Assembly: GCF_001758225.1 (NCBI RefSeq)
Contig: NZ_MAST01000003.1
Location: 1-64,000 of the forward strand
Direction of reading: 5' to 3'
Length of the DNA: 64,000 bases
Origin: Humibacillus sp. DSM 29435
GTDB lineage: Bacteria > Actinomycetota > Actinomycetes > Actinomycetales > Dermatophilaceae
Below, one piece after another: positions 26,901 through 35,591 of this stretch. Every line of letters starts with the position of its first letter. Position 1 is the first letter of the stretch. The position numbers were made by a program, and so were the translations under genes. The notes below the pieces were generated by a model, which was given only the letters and a program-made list of their open reading frames with translations, was not told the origin of the DNA and did not search any database.

Positions 26901-27364
26901 GCGAGGCCTACGGCGACCTGTCGGTGCTCGGTACGAGCTTGTTCCTGCACGGCCTCGAGACCGAGCAGGAGTACGAGGTCGAGATCGAGCAGGGCAAGCG
27001 GCTGCTGATCGGTGTGCAGTCGATCGGCGAGGCCGACCCCAAGGGCATGCGCACGGTGATGTGCACCCTCAACGGCCAGTTCCGCCCGATCCAGGTTCGC
27101 GACCGTGGCGTCGAAGCCGACGTGAAGTCGGCCGAGAAGGCCGACCCCACGGCATCCGGTCAGGTGGCGGCGCCGTTCGCCGGAGTGGTCACCCTGGCCG
27201 TGGCCGAAGGGGACGCGGTTGCGGCCGGGGCTGTGGTCGCGACGATCGAGGCGATGAAGATGGAGGCCAACATCACCTCACCCACGGGTGGCACCGTCTC
27301 TCGCGTGGCCATCGGCAGCCATCAGCAGGTCGAGGGCGGCGACCTCTTGGTCGTCATCACCTGA
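23990..27364 (+). CDS. pyc: pyruvate carboxylase
   Basis: A 1124-residue single-chain enzyme that carboxylates pyruvate to oxaloacetate (anaplerosis). The biotin carboxylase domain (1 to about 460) begins MFRKVLVANRGEIAVRAFRA and contains the glycine-rich ATP loop GGGGRGM and the FIEMNPRIQVEHTVTE segment. The carboxyltransferase barrel (about 525-800) has DTTFRDAHQSLLATR, FRIFDSLND and HLHTHDTAGG. The C-terminal carrier domain holds the biotinylation motif EAMKMEA. I chose the ATG at 23990 because GGAGG lies six bases upstream and the conserved N-terminus begins there. It appears monocistronic. Confidence 0.96.
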   Translation: MFRKVLVANRGEIAVRAFRAATELGARTVAVFPYEDRKSEHRLKADEAYQIGEQGHPVRAYLDHEAIVAQAALAGADAIYPGYGFLSENPLLAEACEAAGITFVGPPASVLHLTGNKARAIAAAREAGLPTLQGSEPGTDLDALEAAAPSIGFPIFVKAVSGGGGRGMRRVETPEALRDALEAAQREAESAFGDPTLYLEQAVLNPRHIEVQVLADGTGEVLHLFERDCSLQRRHQKVVEIAPAPNLDASTREQMCADAVAFARSIGYVNAGTVEFLLGEDGRYVFIEMNPRIQVEHTVTEEVTDIDLVVSQLQIASGETFESMSLRQSDIRTKGFAMQCRITTEDPANGFRPDAGTITVYRSAGGGGVRLDGGTVFVGAEVSAHFDSMLVKLTCRGRTFPIAVRRARRALAEFRIRGVSTNIAFLDAVLSDPVFQSGLATTSFIDERPELLAPRVSADRATRLLSYLADVTVNQPNGPVTTQVRPRSKLPPLPDAAVPPGARDRLVAEGPAVFARSLRAANEVAVTDTTFRDAHQSLLATRMRTRDLLHVAKHVSHLTPQLLSMEAWGGATYDVALRFLAEDPWERLAALREAMPNIPLQMLLRGRNTVGYTPYPTAVTDAFVAEAARTGLDIFRIFDSLNDVSQMRPAVEAVLETNTAVAEVALCYTGNLMSPGEKLYTLDYYLRLAEQIVDTGAHVLAIKDMAGLLRAPAAARLVTALRERFDLPVHLHTHDTAGGQVATLLAAIDAGVDAVDAATATMAGTTSQPSLSALVAATDDTDRPTGLVIENVFALEPYWEAVRQVYRPFESGLSSPTGRVYFHEIPGGQLSNLRQQAIALGLGDRFEAIENMYAAANGILGNLVKVTPSSKVVGDLALALVGAGADPADFERDPQNYDIPDSVIGFLNGELGDPPGGWPEPFRSKALQGRQAKPRLTELTPEQQTALGDEPRRTLNQLLFPGPTKEFESSREAYGDLSVLGTSLFLHGLETEQEYEVEIEQGKRLLIGVQSIGEADPKGMRTVMCTLNGQFRPIQVRDRGVEADVKSAEKADPTASGQVAAPFAGVVTLAVAEGDAVAAGAVVATIEAMKMEANITSPTGGTVSRVAIGSHQQVEGGDLLVVIT

Positions 27365-27408
27365 GCTGACCCGCCCCCTGCTTCCCCCGCCGTCTCCCCC
27401 CTACTTCC

Positions 27409-27480
27409 CCGCGAACGACTCGTTCGAGGTCGAACGCGTCGGTACACCGCGGCGTTCGACCTCGAACGAGTCGTTCGCGG
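27409..27480. repeat. 29-bp perfect inverted repeat between convergent genes
   Basis: The left arm 27409-27437 is exactly complementary to 27452-27480, with a 14-nt loop. Each arm contains two smaller palindromes (CGAACGA-C-TCGTTCG and TTCGA-GG-TCGAA). It lies 45 bases after the pyc stop and 13 bases from the DUF2207 stop, so it can act as a terminator on both strands. The arm is about twice as long as the other terminators in this window, which suggests a mobile or REP-like intergenic palindrome. Confidence 0.85.
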
Positions 27481-27492
27481 TAGACGGGCGGG

Positions 27493-29454
27493 CTACCAGG
27501 AGCCGGAGGAGGATCCGCCACCGCCGCCACCGCTGAAGCCGCCGCCACCGGAGAAGCCCGAGCCGCCAGAGCTGCCGGGAGTGGAGGTGAAGGTGCCGGT
27601 CGAGGTGGTCGAGAAGCTCTCGACGCCGTTGGCGATACCGCCGAAGTCGGGGAAGGCACTACCGCTCCAGAGGTACCAGGTCGGCATGACGAGAGACTGG
27701 TTCGCGGCCTCGGCGGCCTTGGCGACGTCGGCGAAGGTCGTGGCCCAACGGTCGGCCACCCCGAACACCACGGCGTAGGGCAGGTAGCGGCTGAAGATGT
27801 TGCTCGCCTCGTCGAAGGCGATCTGGGACGCCTCGGCCGTGACGAGATACTCCTTGAAGCCGAGCGACTGGGCGTAGACCGCCGAGCCCTCCGCCGTCTT
27901 GGCCGCCATCTTGCCGCCGAGCACGTACACGATGCCGCCCGCGACGATCAGGCCGACACCGAGGGCCGCTCCCCCGGTGAACGAGCCACCGAGCAGCGAC
28001 GAGAGCGCGCCGCGACCCCAGAACAGCAGCGCGCCACCGGCGACGGCGAGCAGAACGGCGAAGCTCTGCCAGGTGGCCCGTTGTGCCTGCGGAGACGCCC
28101 GGAACCAGCCGCGCTGCACCACCTCGCGGTACATCTCACCCTGAACCGACTTCAGGGTCGTGGCGAAGGTGTTCTTCAGGTCGGAGAGGGCCACCACGTC
28201 GCCCCGGCTGGAGAAGATGCCGTCGAGCAGCATCCGCTCGTAGGTCAGCAGCCGCTCGTTCGCCGGCGGGTCGAGCCGGGTGAGCGTCCAGTCGGTTCGA
28301 CTGAACATGCCCTCCTTGCCGGTCTCCTCGATCTGCAGAAAGCCGCGCACGGCGAGGTCGATGACGGTGGCCGAGACGTCGATCGGGTTGGCGGTCTCGT
28401 CGAGCACGGTGCCGACCATGCCCGGTTGCACGCCCTGCGGCGGGGTGAACTGCACCGCCACCGTGGTGCGCCCTCCCCGCGTCGTCGCCGCCGCACCGGC
28501 GGTACCCACCGACGGTGAGAGGCCGGGCGTGAGGTCGGCGTACTTCTCGTCACGGCCCCGGGTGTAGACGAGCGTGCCCATGACCGCCGCCGCCAGCACC
28601 GGGGCGCCGATGCCACCGGCCCACGCGGCCGCGTTCACGGCCGGGGCGGCGCCGGAGCCCACCGAGCTGCTGCTGTCTCCGTCGCGCACATCGGCCTTGA
28701 GGTCGCTGTCGAAGGCCGAGGCCGGGTAGGAGGCGATGACCGTCATGGCATCACCGGAGCCCAGCGTGCCGGCCGTGAACGTGGCCGGGTCGCCCTTCGC
28801 GCCCTGACAGGGCGTGGTCGAGTTCGCCTCCCCCACGAAGCAGAGCACCTTGGTCGAGGCGGCCGGGCCCGCGACGCTGACCGAGACCTTGTCGCGCTCG
28901 GTGAACTCGTTCGTGCCGAACACGTTGTAGTTGAGCTCGACGGTCGACGCGTCGCCGGCCGTCGCGGCGGGCTTGCCGTCGGCCCCGATCGGGTTGAGCA
29001 CGTCGTGGAGGGTGTAGTCGATCTCGTAGACCTGCGTGCCGCTCGTCGTCTCGCTCGGGCTACCGATGCGGATCTTGTTCGACGCACCGTCCTCGCTGAC
29101 CGTGAACTGGTCGGGGGCGCCCGTCGGGCTCGACACCGCCATATCGGTCATGTCGTAGTAGCGGTACTTCCCGGGTTCGTCGTTGAAACCCATCCGGACG
29201 ACGATGTTGCGGAAGATCCCGTGCTTCTGCTCTCCGCTCGGGAACTGCCAGGTGACCGTCTCCTTGACCTTCATGCTTCCGTCGGCCTGAAGCTCGTACG
29301 CGGCCTTGAAGTCGGTCATCCGCTCGCCACCGGCCGCGCTCGCCGAGGTGGCCGGCAACAGCACGAGGAAGGCGGTCACGACCATCAGGCCCAGGGCGGT
29401 CAGGAACCGCCGCAGTACCCCGGCTCTGCGGGCAGGTTCACGAGTGCTCATCAT
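27493..29454 (-). CDS. DUF2207-family membrane protein
   Basis: 653 residues. The signal peptide spans about 1-41 (LGLMVVTAFLVLLPATSASAAGG). The extracytoplasmic DUF2207 domain (45-270) contains YELQADGSMKVKETVTWQFPSGEQKHGIFRNI and VYEIDYTLHDVLN. A transmembrane segment lies near 300, a cytoplasmic region with a winged-helix-like look near 340-440 and two more spans near 470-525. The tail is unusually Gly/Ser-rich (FSGGGGFSGGGGGG...SGSW). The family is widespread in bacteria and its function is unknown; an envelope role is likely. The ATG lies after AAGGGACC. Confidence 0.85.
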   Translation of the reverse strand: MMSTREPARRAGVLRRFLTALGLMVVTAFLVLLPATSASAAGGERMTDFKAAYELQADGSMKVKETVTWQFPSGEQKHGIFRNIVVRMGFNDEPGKYRYYDMTDMAVSSPTGAPDQFTVSEDGASNKIRIGSPSETTSGTQVYEIDYTLHDVLNPIGADGKPAATAGDASTVELNYNVFGTNEFTERDKVSVSVAGPAASTKVLCFVGEANSTTPCQGAKGDPATFTAGTLGSGDAMTVIASYPASAFDSDLKADVRDGDSSSSVGSGAAPAVNAAAWAGGIGAPVLAAAVMGTLVYTRGRDEKYADLTPGLSPSVGTAGAAATTRGGRTTVAVQFTPPQGVQPGMVGTVLDETANPIDVSATVIDLAVRGFLQIEETGKEGMFSRTDWTLTRLDPPANERLLTYERMLLDGIFSSRGDVVALSDLKNTFATTLKSVQGEMYREVVQRGWFRASPQAQRATWQSFAVLLAVAGGALLFWGRGALSSLLGGSFTGGAALGVGLIVAGGIVYVLGGKMAAKTAEGSAVYAQSLGFKEYLVTAEASQIAFDEASNIFSRYLPYAVVFGVADRWATTFADVAKAAEAANQSLVMPTWYLWSGSAFPDFGGIANGVESFSTTSTGTFTSTPGSSGGSGFSGGGGFSGGGGGGSSSGSW

Positions 29455-29522
29455 CAGGTCCCTTCACGCGCGGCGAGCCCGGTCGGCGCTCGCTGCTCCC
29501 CAGCACCGACGACAGGGCCGGG

Positions 29523-29996
29523 TCATCGGTTCCGGTGGGCAGAGCTCATGGCGCGATCTGCCTCGCGCTGGTCCTGACGCTCGCGGAGGGCGTGCCGCTT
29601 GTCGTAGTTCTTCTTGCCGGTGGCCAGGGCGATCTCGACCTTGGCCCGGCCGTCCTTGAAGTAGAGGGCCAGCGGCACGATGGTGCGTCCGCTCTCGCGG
29701 GTCTTGTTCGCGATCTTCGTCAGCTCGGCCCGGTGCAGCAGCAGCTTGCGTCGACGCCGCGGAGCATGGTTGTTCCACGTGCCGTTGAGGTACTCGGGGA
29801 TGTGCACGTGCTCGAGGTAGAGCTCGTCGCCCGAGAACTGCGCGAACCCGTCGACGAGCGAGCACCGCCCCATCCGCAACGCCTTGACCTCGGTGCCGCT
29901 GAGCACGATGCCGGCTTCGAAGGTGTCCTCGATGAGGTAGTCGTGGCGCGCCTTGCGGTTGCTCGCGACGAGCGAGCGCCCCTTCTCCTTCGGCAC
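29523..29996 (-). CDS. smpB: SsrA-binding protein SmpB
   Basis: 157 residues. It binds tmRNA and delivers it to stalled ribosomes. Diagnostic segments are [39 protein letters not shown] and [32 protein letters not shown]. The basic C-terminal tail ([14 protein letters not shown]) enters the mRNA channel in known structures. The start is GTG 29996 with GAGAGGGA upstream. It lies downstream of prfB-ftsE-ftsX on the same strand, a common actinobacterial order, with its partner ssrA also in this window. Confidence 0.95.
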   Translation of the reverse strand: MPKEKGRSLVASNRKARHDYLIEDTFEAGIVLSGTEVKALRMGRCSLVDGFAQFSGDELYLEHVHIPEYLNGTWNNHAPRRRRKLLLHRAELTKIANKTRESGRTIVPLALYFKDGRAKVEIALATGKKNYDKRHALRERQDQREADRAMSSAHRNR

Positions 29997-30129
29997 CAGG
30001 CTTCCCTCTCGACTCGCAGCTGACCACGCCCCACCCGGGACGGGAGGTCAACGCTACCCGACGCGCCGCCTGGCTCCGACCGGGTTTGTCACCTGGCCAT
30101 CGGGGCTGACGTTCGCCCTGGAGCAGCCC

Positions 30130-31719
30130 TCAGAGCCACTTCCTCGGGTTGACCGGGGTGCCGTCCTCGTAGGTGCCGAAGTGCAGGTGGCAACCGGTGG
30201 AGTAGCCGGTGGTGCCGGAGTAGGCGATCAGCTGGCCACGCTTCACCGAACCGCCGAAGTCGACGATCTTGGACAGGTGGTTGTAGCTGGTCACCAGGTC
30301 GACCCCGCGACGGATGCCGTGGTCGATGAGCACCTGGTTGCCCCAGCCGCTCTCCTTCCAGCCCGCCCGGATGATCGTGCCGTCGGCGGCGGCGTAGACG
30401 GGGGTACCGCAGGCCACCCCCCAGTCGAGCCCGTCGTGCAGCATCCACTTCTTCAGCACCGGGTGCCAGCGCATCCCGAACCCGGAGGTCGTCGGGCCGT
30501 TGGCGGGGTAGCTGAGAAAGTTCGAGGGCGTCGACGGGGCCGACACCGGGGGGAGGTTCTCGGACGGCGTACGGGTGACGCGCGGGGGCGGCTTGGGGGT
30601 GTACGTGCGCCCCTTCTTCGCCGCGGCGGCGGCCTTGGCCCGCTCCGCCCTGATCTGCGCGGCACGCTGGGCCGCGGCCTTGGCCCGTTCGGCTCGAATC
30701 TTCGCCGCTCGCTCGGCCTTCAGCTTGGCGATCCGCTTGGCCTCGGCGATCCGGGCCAGCCTCGCCCGTTCGACGAGCACCGCCTTGAGCCGCGCCGACT
30801 CGGCCTGCGCAGTGGCGAGGTCTTGCTTCTCTCCGGCCTGTTCAGTCTTGAGGTCGGCCGCATAACCCACCTGCTGGGTCTTCAGCGTGTCGAGTGAGGC
30901 CTTGGCCGAGCTGGCGTTGTCGGCAGCCACGACGGCGTTGTTCTTGGCCACGACGGCCTGCTCGCGGGCCTGGGCAGCAGCGGCAGCAGCAGCCTCGGCG
31001 CCCTTGAGAGCCGCCTCGGCCTGTCGCTTCAGGGTGGCGATCTCACCGCGCACGGCGGTCAGGTAGGAGCTGGTCGACGTGTTGTCGGCCGTCATGGTGG
31101 CCAGTGAGTCGATGGTGTCGGCCGCCACGTTGCTGGCCGTGTCGGCCATGATCACCCGGTCAGCGAAGTCCTGCGGGCTGGTGGCGCCGAAGACCAGACC
31201 GAGCTGGGAGTCGTCGCCTGCGCCCTGGAAGACGTCGGCAGCATAAGCGTCGAGGGCGTCCTGAGAGCTGACCAGCTCGGAGCCGCTCTTGGCCAACAGC
31301 TCGGTGGCCCGCTGCTGCTTGGCCTGGGCCACCGCGAGCTTCTGAGCCACGGCCTCGTTGTGGGCCCGCGCCTTGGCCTCGGCGGCGACCGCTCGAGCCT
31401 CGGTGGCCTCGGCCTGAGCCTGGGCGGTCAGAGCCTGGCTCTGCACCTGCTGGGCGGCGGTGAGCTTGGCCTGGGCGATCGGAAGCGACGCGTTGGTGCG
31501 CTCGAGGTTGATGTAGGCCTTGGCGAGGTTGGCGTTGGTGCCCTCGAGCTGTTGACCGAGGGCAGCGATGCGCGCATCGGCCTTCTTCTTCTGGTCGCTC
31601 ACGTCGTCGGCGCGCGCCACGAAGGCGTTGCCGAGCGAGATCGTGCACGCCAGCGCCACGCTCGCGGCCATGATCTTGGTCGCGGGCGTGACGGTGTCAG
31701 ATCGCCTCTTGAGCCACAT
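30130..31719 (-). CDS. secreted coiled-coil M23 peptidase next to ftsX
   Basis: About 529 residues. The N-terminal signal/anchor (MWLKRRSDTVTPATKIMAAS, then VALACTISLGNAFVARA) leads into long Ala/Lys/Glu/Gln-rich coiled coils (about 45-330) and then a PPPR/S/T-rich linker. The C-terminal LytM domain has an intact zinc site: His428 and Asp432 in HDGLD and His513 in CHLHFG. It therefore resembles EnvC or PcsB architecturally but should be an active endopeptidase. The position after ftsEX strongly suggests it is the peptidoglycan hydrolase activated by FtsEX at the septum. The frame continues to 31749, and ATGs at 31728 and 31749 are alternative starts. Confidence 0.85.
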   Translation of the reverse strand: MWLKRRSDTVTPATKIMAASVALACTISLGNAFVARADDVSDQKKKADARIAALGQQLEGTNANLAKAYINLERTNASLPIAQAKLTAAQQVQSQALTAQAQAEATEARAVAAEAKARAHNEAVAQKLAVAQAKQQRATELLAKSGSELVSSQDALDAYAADVFQGAGDDSQLGLVFGATSPQDFADRVIMADTASNVAADTIDSLATMTADNTSTSSYLTAVRGEIATLKRQAEAALKGAEAAAAAAAQAREQAVVAKNNAVVAADNASSAKASLDTLKTQQVGYAADLKTEQAGEKQDLATAQAESARLKAVLVERARLARIAEAKRIAKLKAERAAKIRAERAKAAAQRAAQIRAERAKAAAAAKKGRTYTPKPPPRVTRTPSENLPPVSAPSTPSNFLSYPANGPTTSGFGMRWHPVLKKWMLHDGLDWGVACGTPVYAAADGTIIRAGWKESGWGNQVLIDHGIRRGVDLVTSYNHLSKIVDFGGSVKRGQLIAYSGTTGYSTGCHLHFGTYEDGTPVNPRKWL

Positions 31720-31838
31720 AGGTCTCATTGCTACCACAGGTAGGGGCACTTGTGGCGGCTGAGCACCTGTGGGATCACAGTGACGGCTGGCCGTCGGGAG
31801 GATGGAAGGAGGGCCGGCGGGTGCTGCTCGTTAGCGGG

Positions 31839-32744
31839 TCAGACGCGCAGATACCGCCGCAGGGTCACCCACGAGGTGAGGATGGCGAGCACCACGACCC
31901 CGCCGATGACGAACGGCGCGACGTAGAAGACGTCGACCACCCCGATGAAGGCGGTGTCGGTGAGGGTCTCGCTGAGAAAGCCGACCACGCCGTACTTCAC
32001 CGTGGCCCAGAGCATCACCATGGCCAGCACCGCGCCCGTGGCCGCCGCGATGACCGTCTCCATCACGAACGGGACGCGGATCGTGAAGTTGGAGGCACCG
32101 ACCAGGCGCATGATCCCCGTCTCGCGTCGTCGGCTGAACGCGGTCTGCCGGATCGTGGTCGAGATGAGCATGACCGCGGCCAGCACCATCAGCGAGCTCA
32201 GCGCGATGGCGGCCCAGCTCACGGTGTTCATGAAGGTGAAGAACTTCTCGAGCAGCTTCTTCTGGTCCTGCACGTCGGCGACGCCCGGCATCCCCTTGAT
32301 CGAGCTGGCAACGACGTCGAACTTGCTGGCGTCGTTGAGGTTGACGCGGTACGAGTCGGCGAAGTACGACTCCCCCGCCCGGGCCAGCGGCGAGTTCTTG
32401 TAGGTGTCCTTGAACCGGGTGAAGGCCTCGTCGCGCGACTCGTAGAAGACCTCCTTGACGGTCGGCTTCAGCTGCTCGAGCTCGGACTTGATGGCCGCTC
32501 GCTGGGCGTCGGTGGTCGCGTCGCCGGCGCAGTTGGTGTACCGCGTCTTCTCGGCGCAGAGCAGCACGGTGACCTGCACCTTGTCGTACCAGTAGTCCTT
32601 CATAGTGTCGACCTGGCGCTGGCCCAGCAGGCCGAGGCCGAGCAGGAACATCGAGATCATGGTGACGATGACGACCGAGACGGCCATCGAGAGGTTGCGT
32701 CGCAGACCGTTGCCGATCTCGCCGAGCAGGAACTGGATTCGCAT
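31839..32744 (-). CDS. ftsX: cell-division protein FtsX
   Basis: 301 residues with the FtsX topology: a short cytoplasmic N-terminus, TM1 (SVVIVTMISMFLLGLGLLG), a large extracytoplasmic loop (about 45-170) containing a predicted Cys pair (LLCAEK...TNCAGD), then three further spans near 175-200, 225-245 and 275-295. It forms the membrane half of the FtsEX complex, which transmits ATP hydrolysis to a cell-wall hydrolase, here probably the adjacent M23 protein. It begins 12 bases after ftsE. Confidence 0.93.
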   Translation of the reverse strand: MRIQFLLGEIGNGLRRNLSMAVSVVIVTMISMFLLGLGLLGQRQVDTMKDYWYDKVQVTVLLCAEKTRYTNCAGDATTDAQRAAIKSELEQLKPTVKEVFYESRDEAFTRFKDTYKNSPLARAGESYFADSYRVNLNDASKFDVVASSIKGMPGVADVQDQKKLLEKFFTFMNTVSWAAIALSSLMVLAAVMLISTTIRQTAFSRRRETGIMRLVGASNFTIRVPFVMETVIAAATGAVLAMVMLWATVKYGVVGFLSETLTDTAFIGVVDVFYVAPFVIGGVVVLAILTSWVTLRRYLRV

Positions 32745-32756
32745 GAAGGCTGCCGA

Positions 32757-33734
32757 TCAGCTGCTGGTGTGGGCGGCGCCGGAGCGACCGCGTCGGGAGG
32801 TCGAGCCGGCCTTGTCGCGGCGGCGACGCAGCAGCCCGGTTCGTTCGTGGGTCGCTGAGCTCTCGCCTCCGACCGGCACGAGCTCAGCGGATGCCGCTGG
32901 GCCAGCAGCAGCGGCGGCAGCGTTGGTTTCGGGACCGGGCGGAACGGCATCCGGCACCGTCATCCCGTCGTCGTAACCGTCGGCCACCTCGGGTTCGTCG
33001 GTGCGCGCCGGCACACCCTCTCGGACGTCGATCCGCACCCGCGGGATGCTGCCCGTGGTGTACTCCCCCGCCTGCTGGTCGCGCACGAGGTCGCCGTCGA
33101 CGAGCTCGACCACGCGCTTGCGCATGGCGTTGACGGTCGCGGTGTCGTGGGTGGCCATGACCACCGTCGTGCCGGTGCGGTGGATGCGGTCGAGCAGCTG
33201 CACGATCTCGAGGCTGGTGGCCGGGTCGAGGTTTCCGGTGGGCTCGTCGGCGAGCAGGATCGAGGGCCGGTTGACGAAGGCCCGCGCGATGGCGACGCGC
33301 TGCTGCTCGCCGCCGGAGAGCTGGTGCGGCAGGCGCTTCTCCTTGCCGGCCAGGCCCACGAGCTCGAGCGTCTCGGGCACCGTCTGGCGGATGCGCGACC
33401 GCGAGCTCCCGAGCACCTGCAGGGCGTAGGCGACGTTCTGGAAGACCGTCTTGTTCGGCAGCAGCCGAAAGTCCTGGAAGACGCAGCCGATCTCGCGTCG
33501 CAGCGCCGGCACCTTGCGGTCGGGCAGACGGCCGAGGTCGCGCCCGGCGATGAGGATGCGCCCCTCCGTGGTGTCCTGCTCCTTGAGCACCAGCTGGAGC
33601 ATGGTCGACTTTCCCGAACCCGACTTGCCGACGACGAACACGAACTCGCCGCGGGGAATCTCGAGGGAGACGTCGCGCAGGGCAGGGCGCTTCGTCTTGG
33701 GATACGTCTTCGTGACGTTCTCGAAGAGGATCAT
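32757..33734 (-). CDS. ftsE: cell-division ATP-binding protein FtsE with C-terminal extension
   Basis: 325 residues from ATG 33734. The ABC core holds Walker A GKSGSGKS (36-43), Q-loop VFQDFRLLP, signature LSGGEQQR (139-146), Walker B ILLADEP and switch ATHD. The core ends near 225, the normal length of FtsE. Residues 226-325 are an added disordered tail with acidic, Ala/Pro-rich and then Arg-rich parts ([22 protein letters not shown]). The ATPase drives FtsX. The tail may mediate localisation or regulation; that is inference. The open frame upstream of the ATG is arginine-rich and probably not translated. Confidence 0.92.
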   Translation of the reverse strand: MILFENVTKTYPKTKRPALRDVSLEIPRGEFVFVVGKSGSGKSTMLQLVLKEQDTTEGRILIAGRDLGRLPDRKVPALRREIGCVFQDFRLLPNKTVFQNVAYALQVLGSSRSRIRQTVPETLELVGLAGKEKRLPHQLSGGEQQRVAIARAFVNRPSILLADEPTGNLDPATSLEIVQLLDRIHRTGTTVVMATHDTATVNAMRKRVVELVDGDLVRDQQAGEYTTGSIPRVRIDVREGVPARTDEPEVADGYDDGMTVPDAVPPGPETNAAAAAAGPAASAELVPVGGESSATHERTGLLRRRRDKAGSTSRRGRSGAAHTSS

Positions 33735-33896
33735 GACGACGGGCCTCGCTCGCACTGCGCGGTGGGCGGGCGGGCGCCGGTCGGCGTTCACCCGAGCACT
33801 TCGAGATCCGGCTGACTGCCGGTTGGTGCCGCCTACGAGGTTACGGCCGAGACGGGAGAAACCGGTGTTACCCGTGTGCCGGGCGTGGCGTGAGCC

Positions 33897-35009
33897 TCAG
33901 GCGTTGGCCTTGTGCTGACCGATCTGCCACCGGATGCCGGCCTCGATGAAGCCGTCGATGTCACCGTCGAACACGGCGCTCGGGTTGCCGGTCTCGTAGT
34001 CGGTGCGGAGGTCTTTGACCATCTGGTAGGGGTTCAGCACGTACGAGCGCATCTGGTCGCCCCAGCTGGCCTTCACGTCGCCGGCCATCTCCTTCTTCAC
34101 CGCGGCCTCCTCGGCCTTGCGCTGCAGCAGCAGCCGCGACTGGAGCACGCGCAGTGCAGCGGCCCGGTTCTGGATCTGGCTCTTCTCGTTCTGCATCGAC
34201 ACGATGATGCCGGTGGGGATGTGCGTCATCCGCACGGCCGAGTCGGTCGTGTTGACGCTCTGCCCACCGGGGCCGGAGGAGCGGAAGACGTCGACCTTCA
34301 GCTCGTTCTCGGGGATCTCGATCGAGTCGTCGCTCTCGATGAGCGGGATGACCTCGACGGCCGCGAAGCTGGTCTGGCGCCGGCCCTGGTTGTCGAACGG
34401 GCTGATCCGCACGAGGCGGTGGGTGCCCGCCTCGACCCCGAGGTGCCCGAAGGCGTAGGGCACGTTGACCTCGAAGGTGGCCGACTTCAGGCCCGCCTCC
34501 TCGGCGTAGGAGGTGTCCATCACCTTGGTCGGGTAGCCGTGCCGCTCGGCCCAGCGCAGGTACATGCGCATCAGCATCTCGGCGAAGTCGGCGGCGTCGA
34601 CGCCACCGGCGCCGGAGCGGATCGTCACGACGGCCTCCCGCTCGTCGTACTCCCCCGCAAGCAGCGTGCGCACCTCGAGCTCGCCGACGGCCTTCTTGAG
34701 CTTGACGAGGTCGCGCTCGGCCTCGTCCATGGTGGCCTGGTCGGCCTCCTCGGTCGCCATCTCGACGAGCGTCTCGAGGTCTTCGATGCGGGCGTCCATC
34801 TCGAGCACCCGGTCACGCTCGGAGTTGGCGCGGCTGAGCGCACTCGTCACGACCTGGGCCTTGTCGGGGTCGTCCCACAGGTTGGGAACGCTGGCCTGCT
34901 TCTCGAGGTCGGCGATCCGGGTCGCGAGCGTGTCGAGGTCAGTCACCTCGCGCACCGAGTCCATGGTCGCGTGGAGCTCTTTCAGTTCTTGCGAGAAGTC
35001 GACAGCCAC
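33897..35009 (-). CDS. prfB: peptide chain release factor 2
   Basis: 370 residues. RF2 recognises UGA and UAA. The tripeptide anticodon SPF is present in [14 protein letters not shown], and the catalytic GGQ lies in [18 protein letters not shown]. The N-terminal helical domain and the [18 protein letters not shown] segment are typical. The start is GTG 35009 with a weak ribosome-binding site. The frame is continuous, so the autoregulatory +1 frameshift found in many bacterial prfB genes is absent. It heads the prfB-ftsE-ftsX-M23-smpB group. Confidence 0.95.
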   Translation of the reverse strand: MAVDFSQELKELHATMDSVREVTDLDTLATRIADLEKQASVPNLWDDPDKAQVVTSALSRANSERDRVLEMDARIEDLETLVEMATEEADQATMDEAERDLVKLKKAVGELEVRTLLAGEYDEREAVVTIRSGAGGVDAADFAEMLMRMYLRWAERHGYPTKVMDTSYAEEAGLKSATFEVNVPYAFGHLGVEAGTHRLVRISPFDNQGRRQTSFAAVEVIPLIESDDSIEIPENELKVDVFRSSGPGGQSVNTTDSAVRMTHIPTGIIVSMQNEKSQIQNRAAALRVLQSRLLLQRKAEEAAVKKEMAGDVKASWGDQMRSYVLNPYQMVKDLRTDYETGNPSAVFDGDIDGFIEAGIRWQIGQHKANA

Positions 35010-35068
35010 AGTCGCTCAGCCTACGGCAGTGCCGACGCGAGCCTGACCTGGACGTTGGGCGGCTCTGC

Positions 35069-35590
35069 TCAGCCGGTGGATGCCGGGCCGCCCGTACCGG
35101 TGTTGGCGCCGGACTCTCCGAGGGTGAGCACGACCCGGTCGGGGCAGGCGTCGCGCACGGTGATCGTCTGGCCGGCCACGTTCAGGGTGTCTCCGCGCTT
35201 CAGGTCGTGCGAGCTCGAGGCGCCGCCGGCCAGGAACATCACCTTCCAGGTGACCGGGCTCTGGCTCACCTGGAACTGCAGTCCGGCCCGGATCGTCGCC
35301 TGGGCGTCGACCGGGAACGTGCCTCCCTTGAGCACCGAGACGTCGCCCGGCTGCACGTCGCAAGCGGCTGCCGTCGTGTCGCTCTGGTTGCCGGTCTGGC
35401 TCCCGGTCGGGCTCGCGGTTGGTGTGGTCACAGGCTGCTCCTTCTGGCAGGCGCCGACGCCGACGAGGCAGGCGAGGCTGAGCGCGACGGTCGTGATTCC
35501 GCGCAGCACCGGCCGGGCGGGTCGAGCGGGTGATGCGAGCGCGGTGGCTCGCCGGTGGCAGCCCGTGGGCCGCGTGTCGAGGCAGGTCAT
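35069..35590 (-). CDS. putative lipoprotein downstream of the calpain-like gene
   Basis: 173 residues. A hydrophobic stretch ending in a lipobox (LVGVGAC) predicts lipidation at that cysteine. It is followed by a Thr/Ser/Gln-rich spacer and a compact beta-rich domain (about 80-165) with two more cysteines (AACDVQPGD and RDACPD) that could pair. The basic N-region is long (about 35 residues); a downstream GTG at 35509 is an alternative start. The ATG lies one base after the stop of the calpain-like gene, with AAGGCC upstream, so the two form an operon. An immunity or inhibitor role towards that protease is plausible but unproven. No family is recognised. Confidence 0.75.
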   Translation of the reverse strand: MTCLDTRPTGCHRRATALASPARPARPVLRGITTVALSLACLVGVGACQKEQPVTTPTASPTGSQTGNQSDTTAAACDVQPGDVSVLKGGTFPVDAQATIRAGLQFQVSQSPVTWKVMFLAGGASSSHDLKRGDTLNVAGQTITVRDACPDRVVLTLGESGANTGTGGPASTG

Positions 35591-35591
35591 C

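Noticed and set aside
34900-35009. Programmed +1 frameshift in prfB
   Set aside because: The N-terminal coding sequence is continuous from GTG 35009, with no internal UGA or slippery CUU-UGA sequence.
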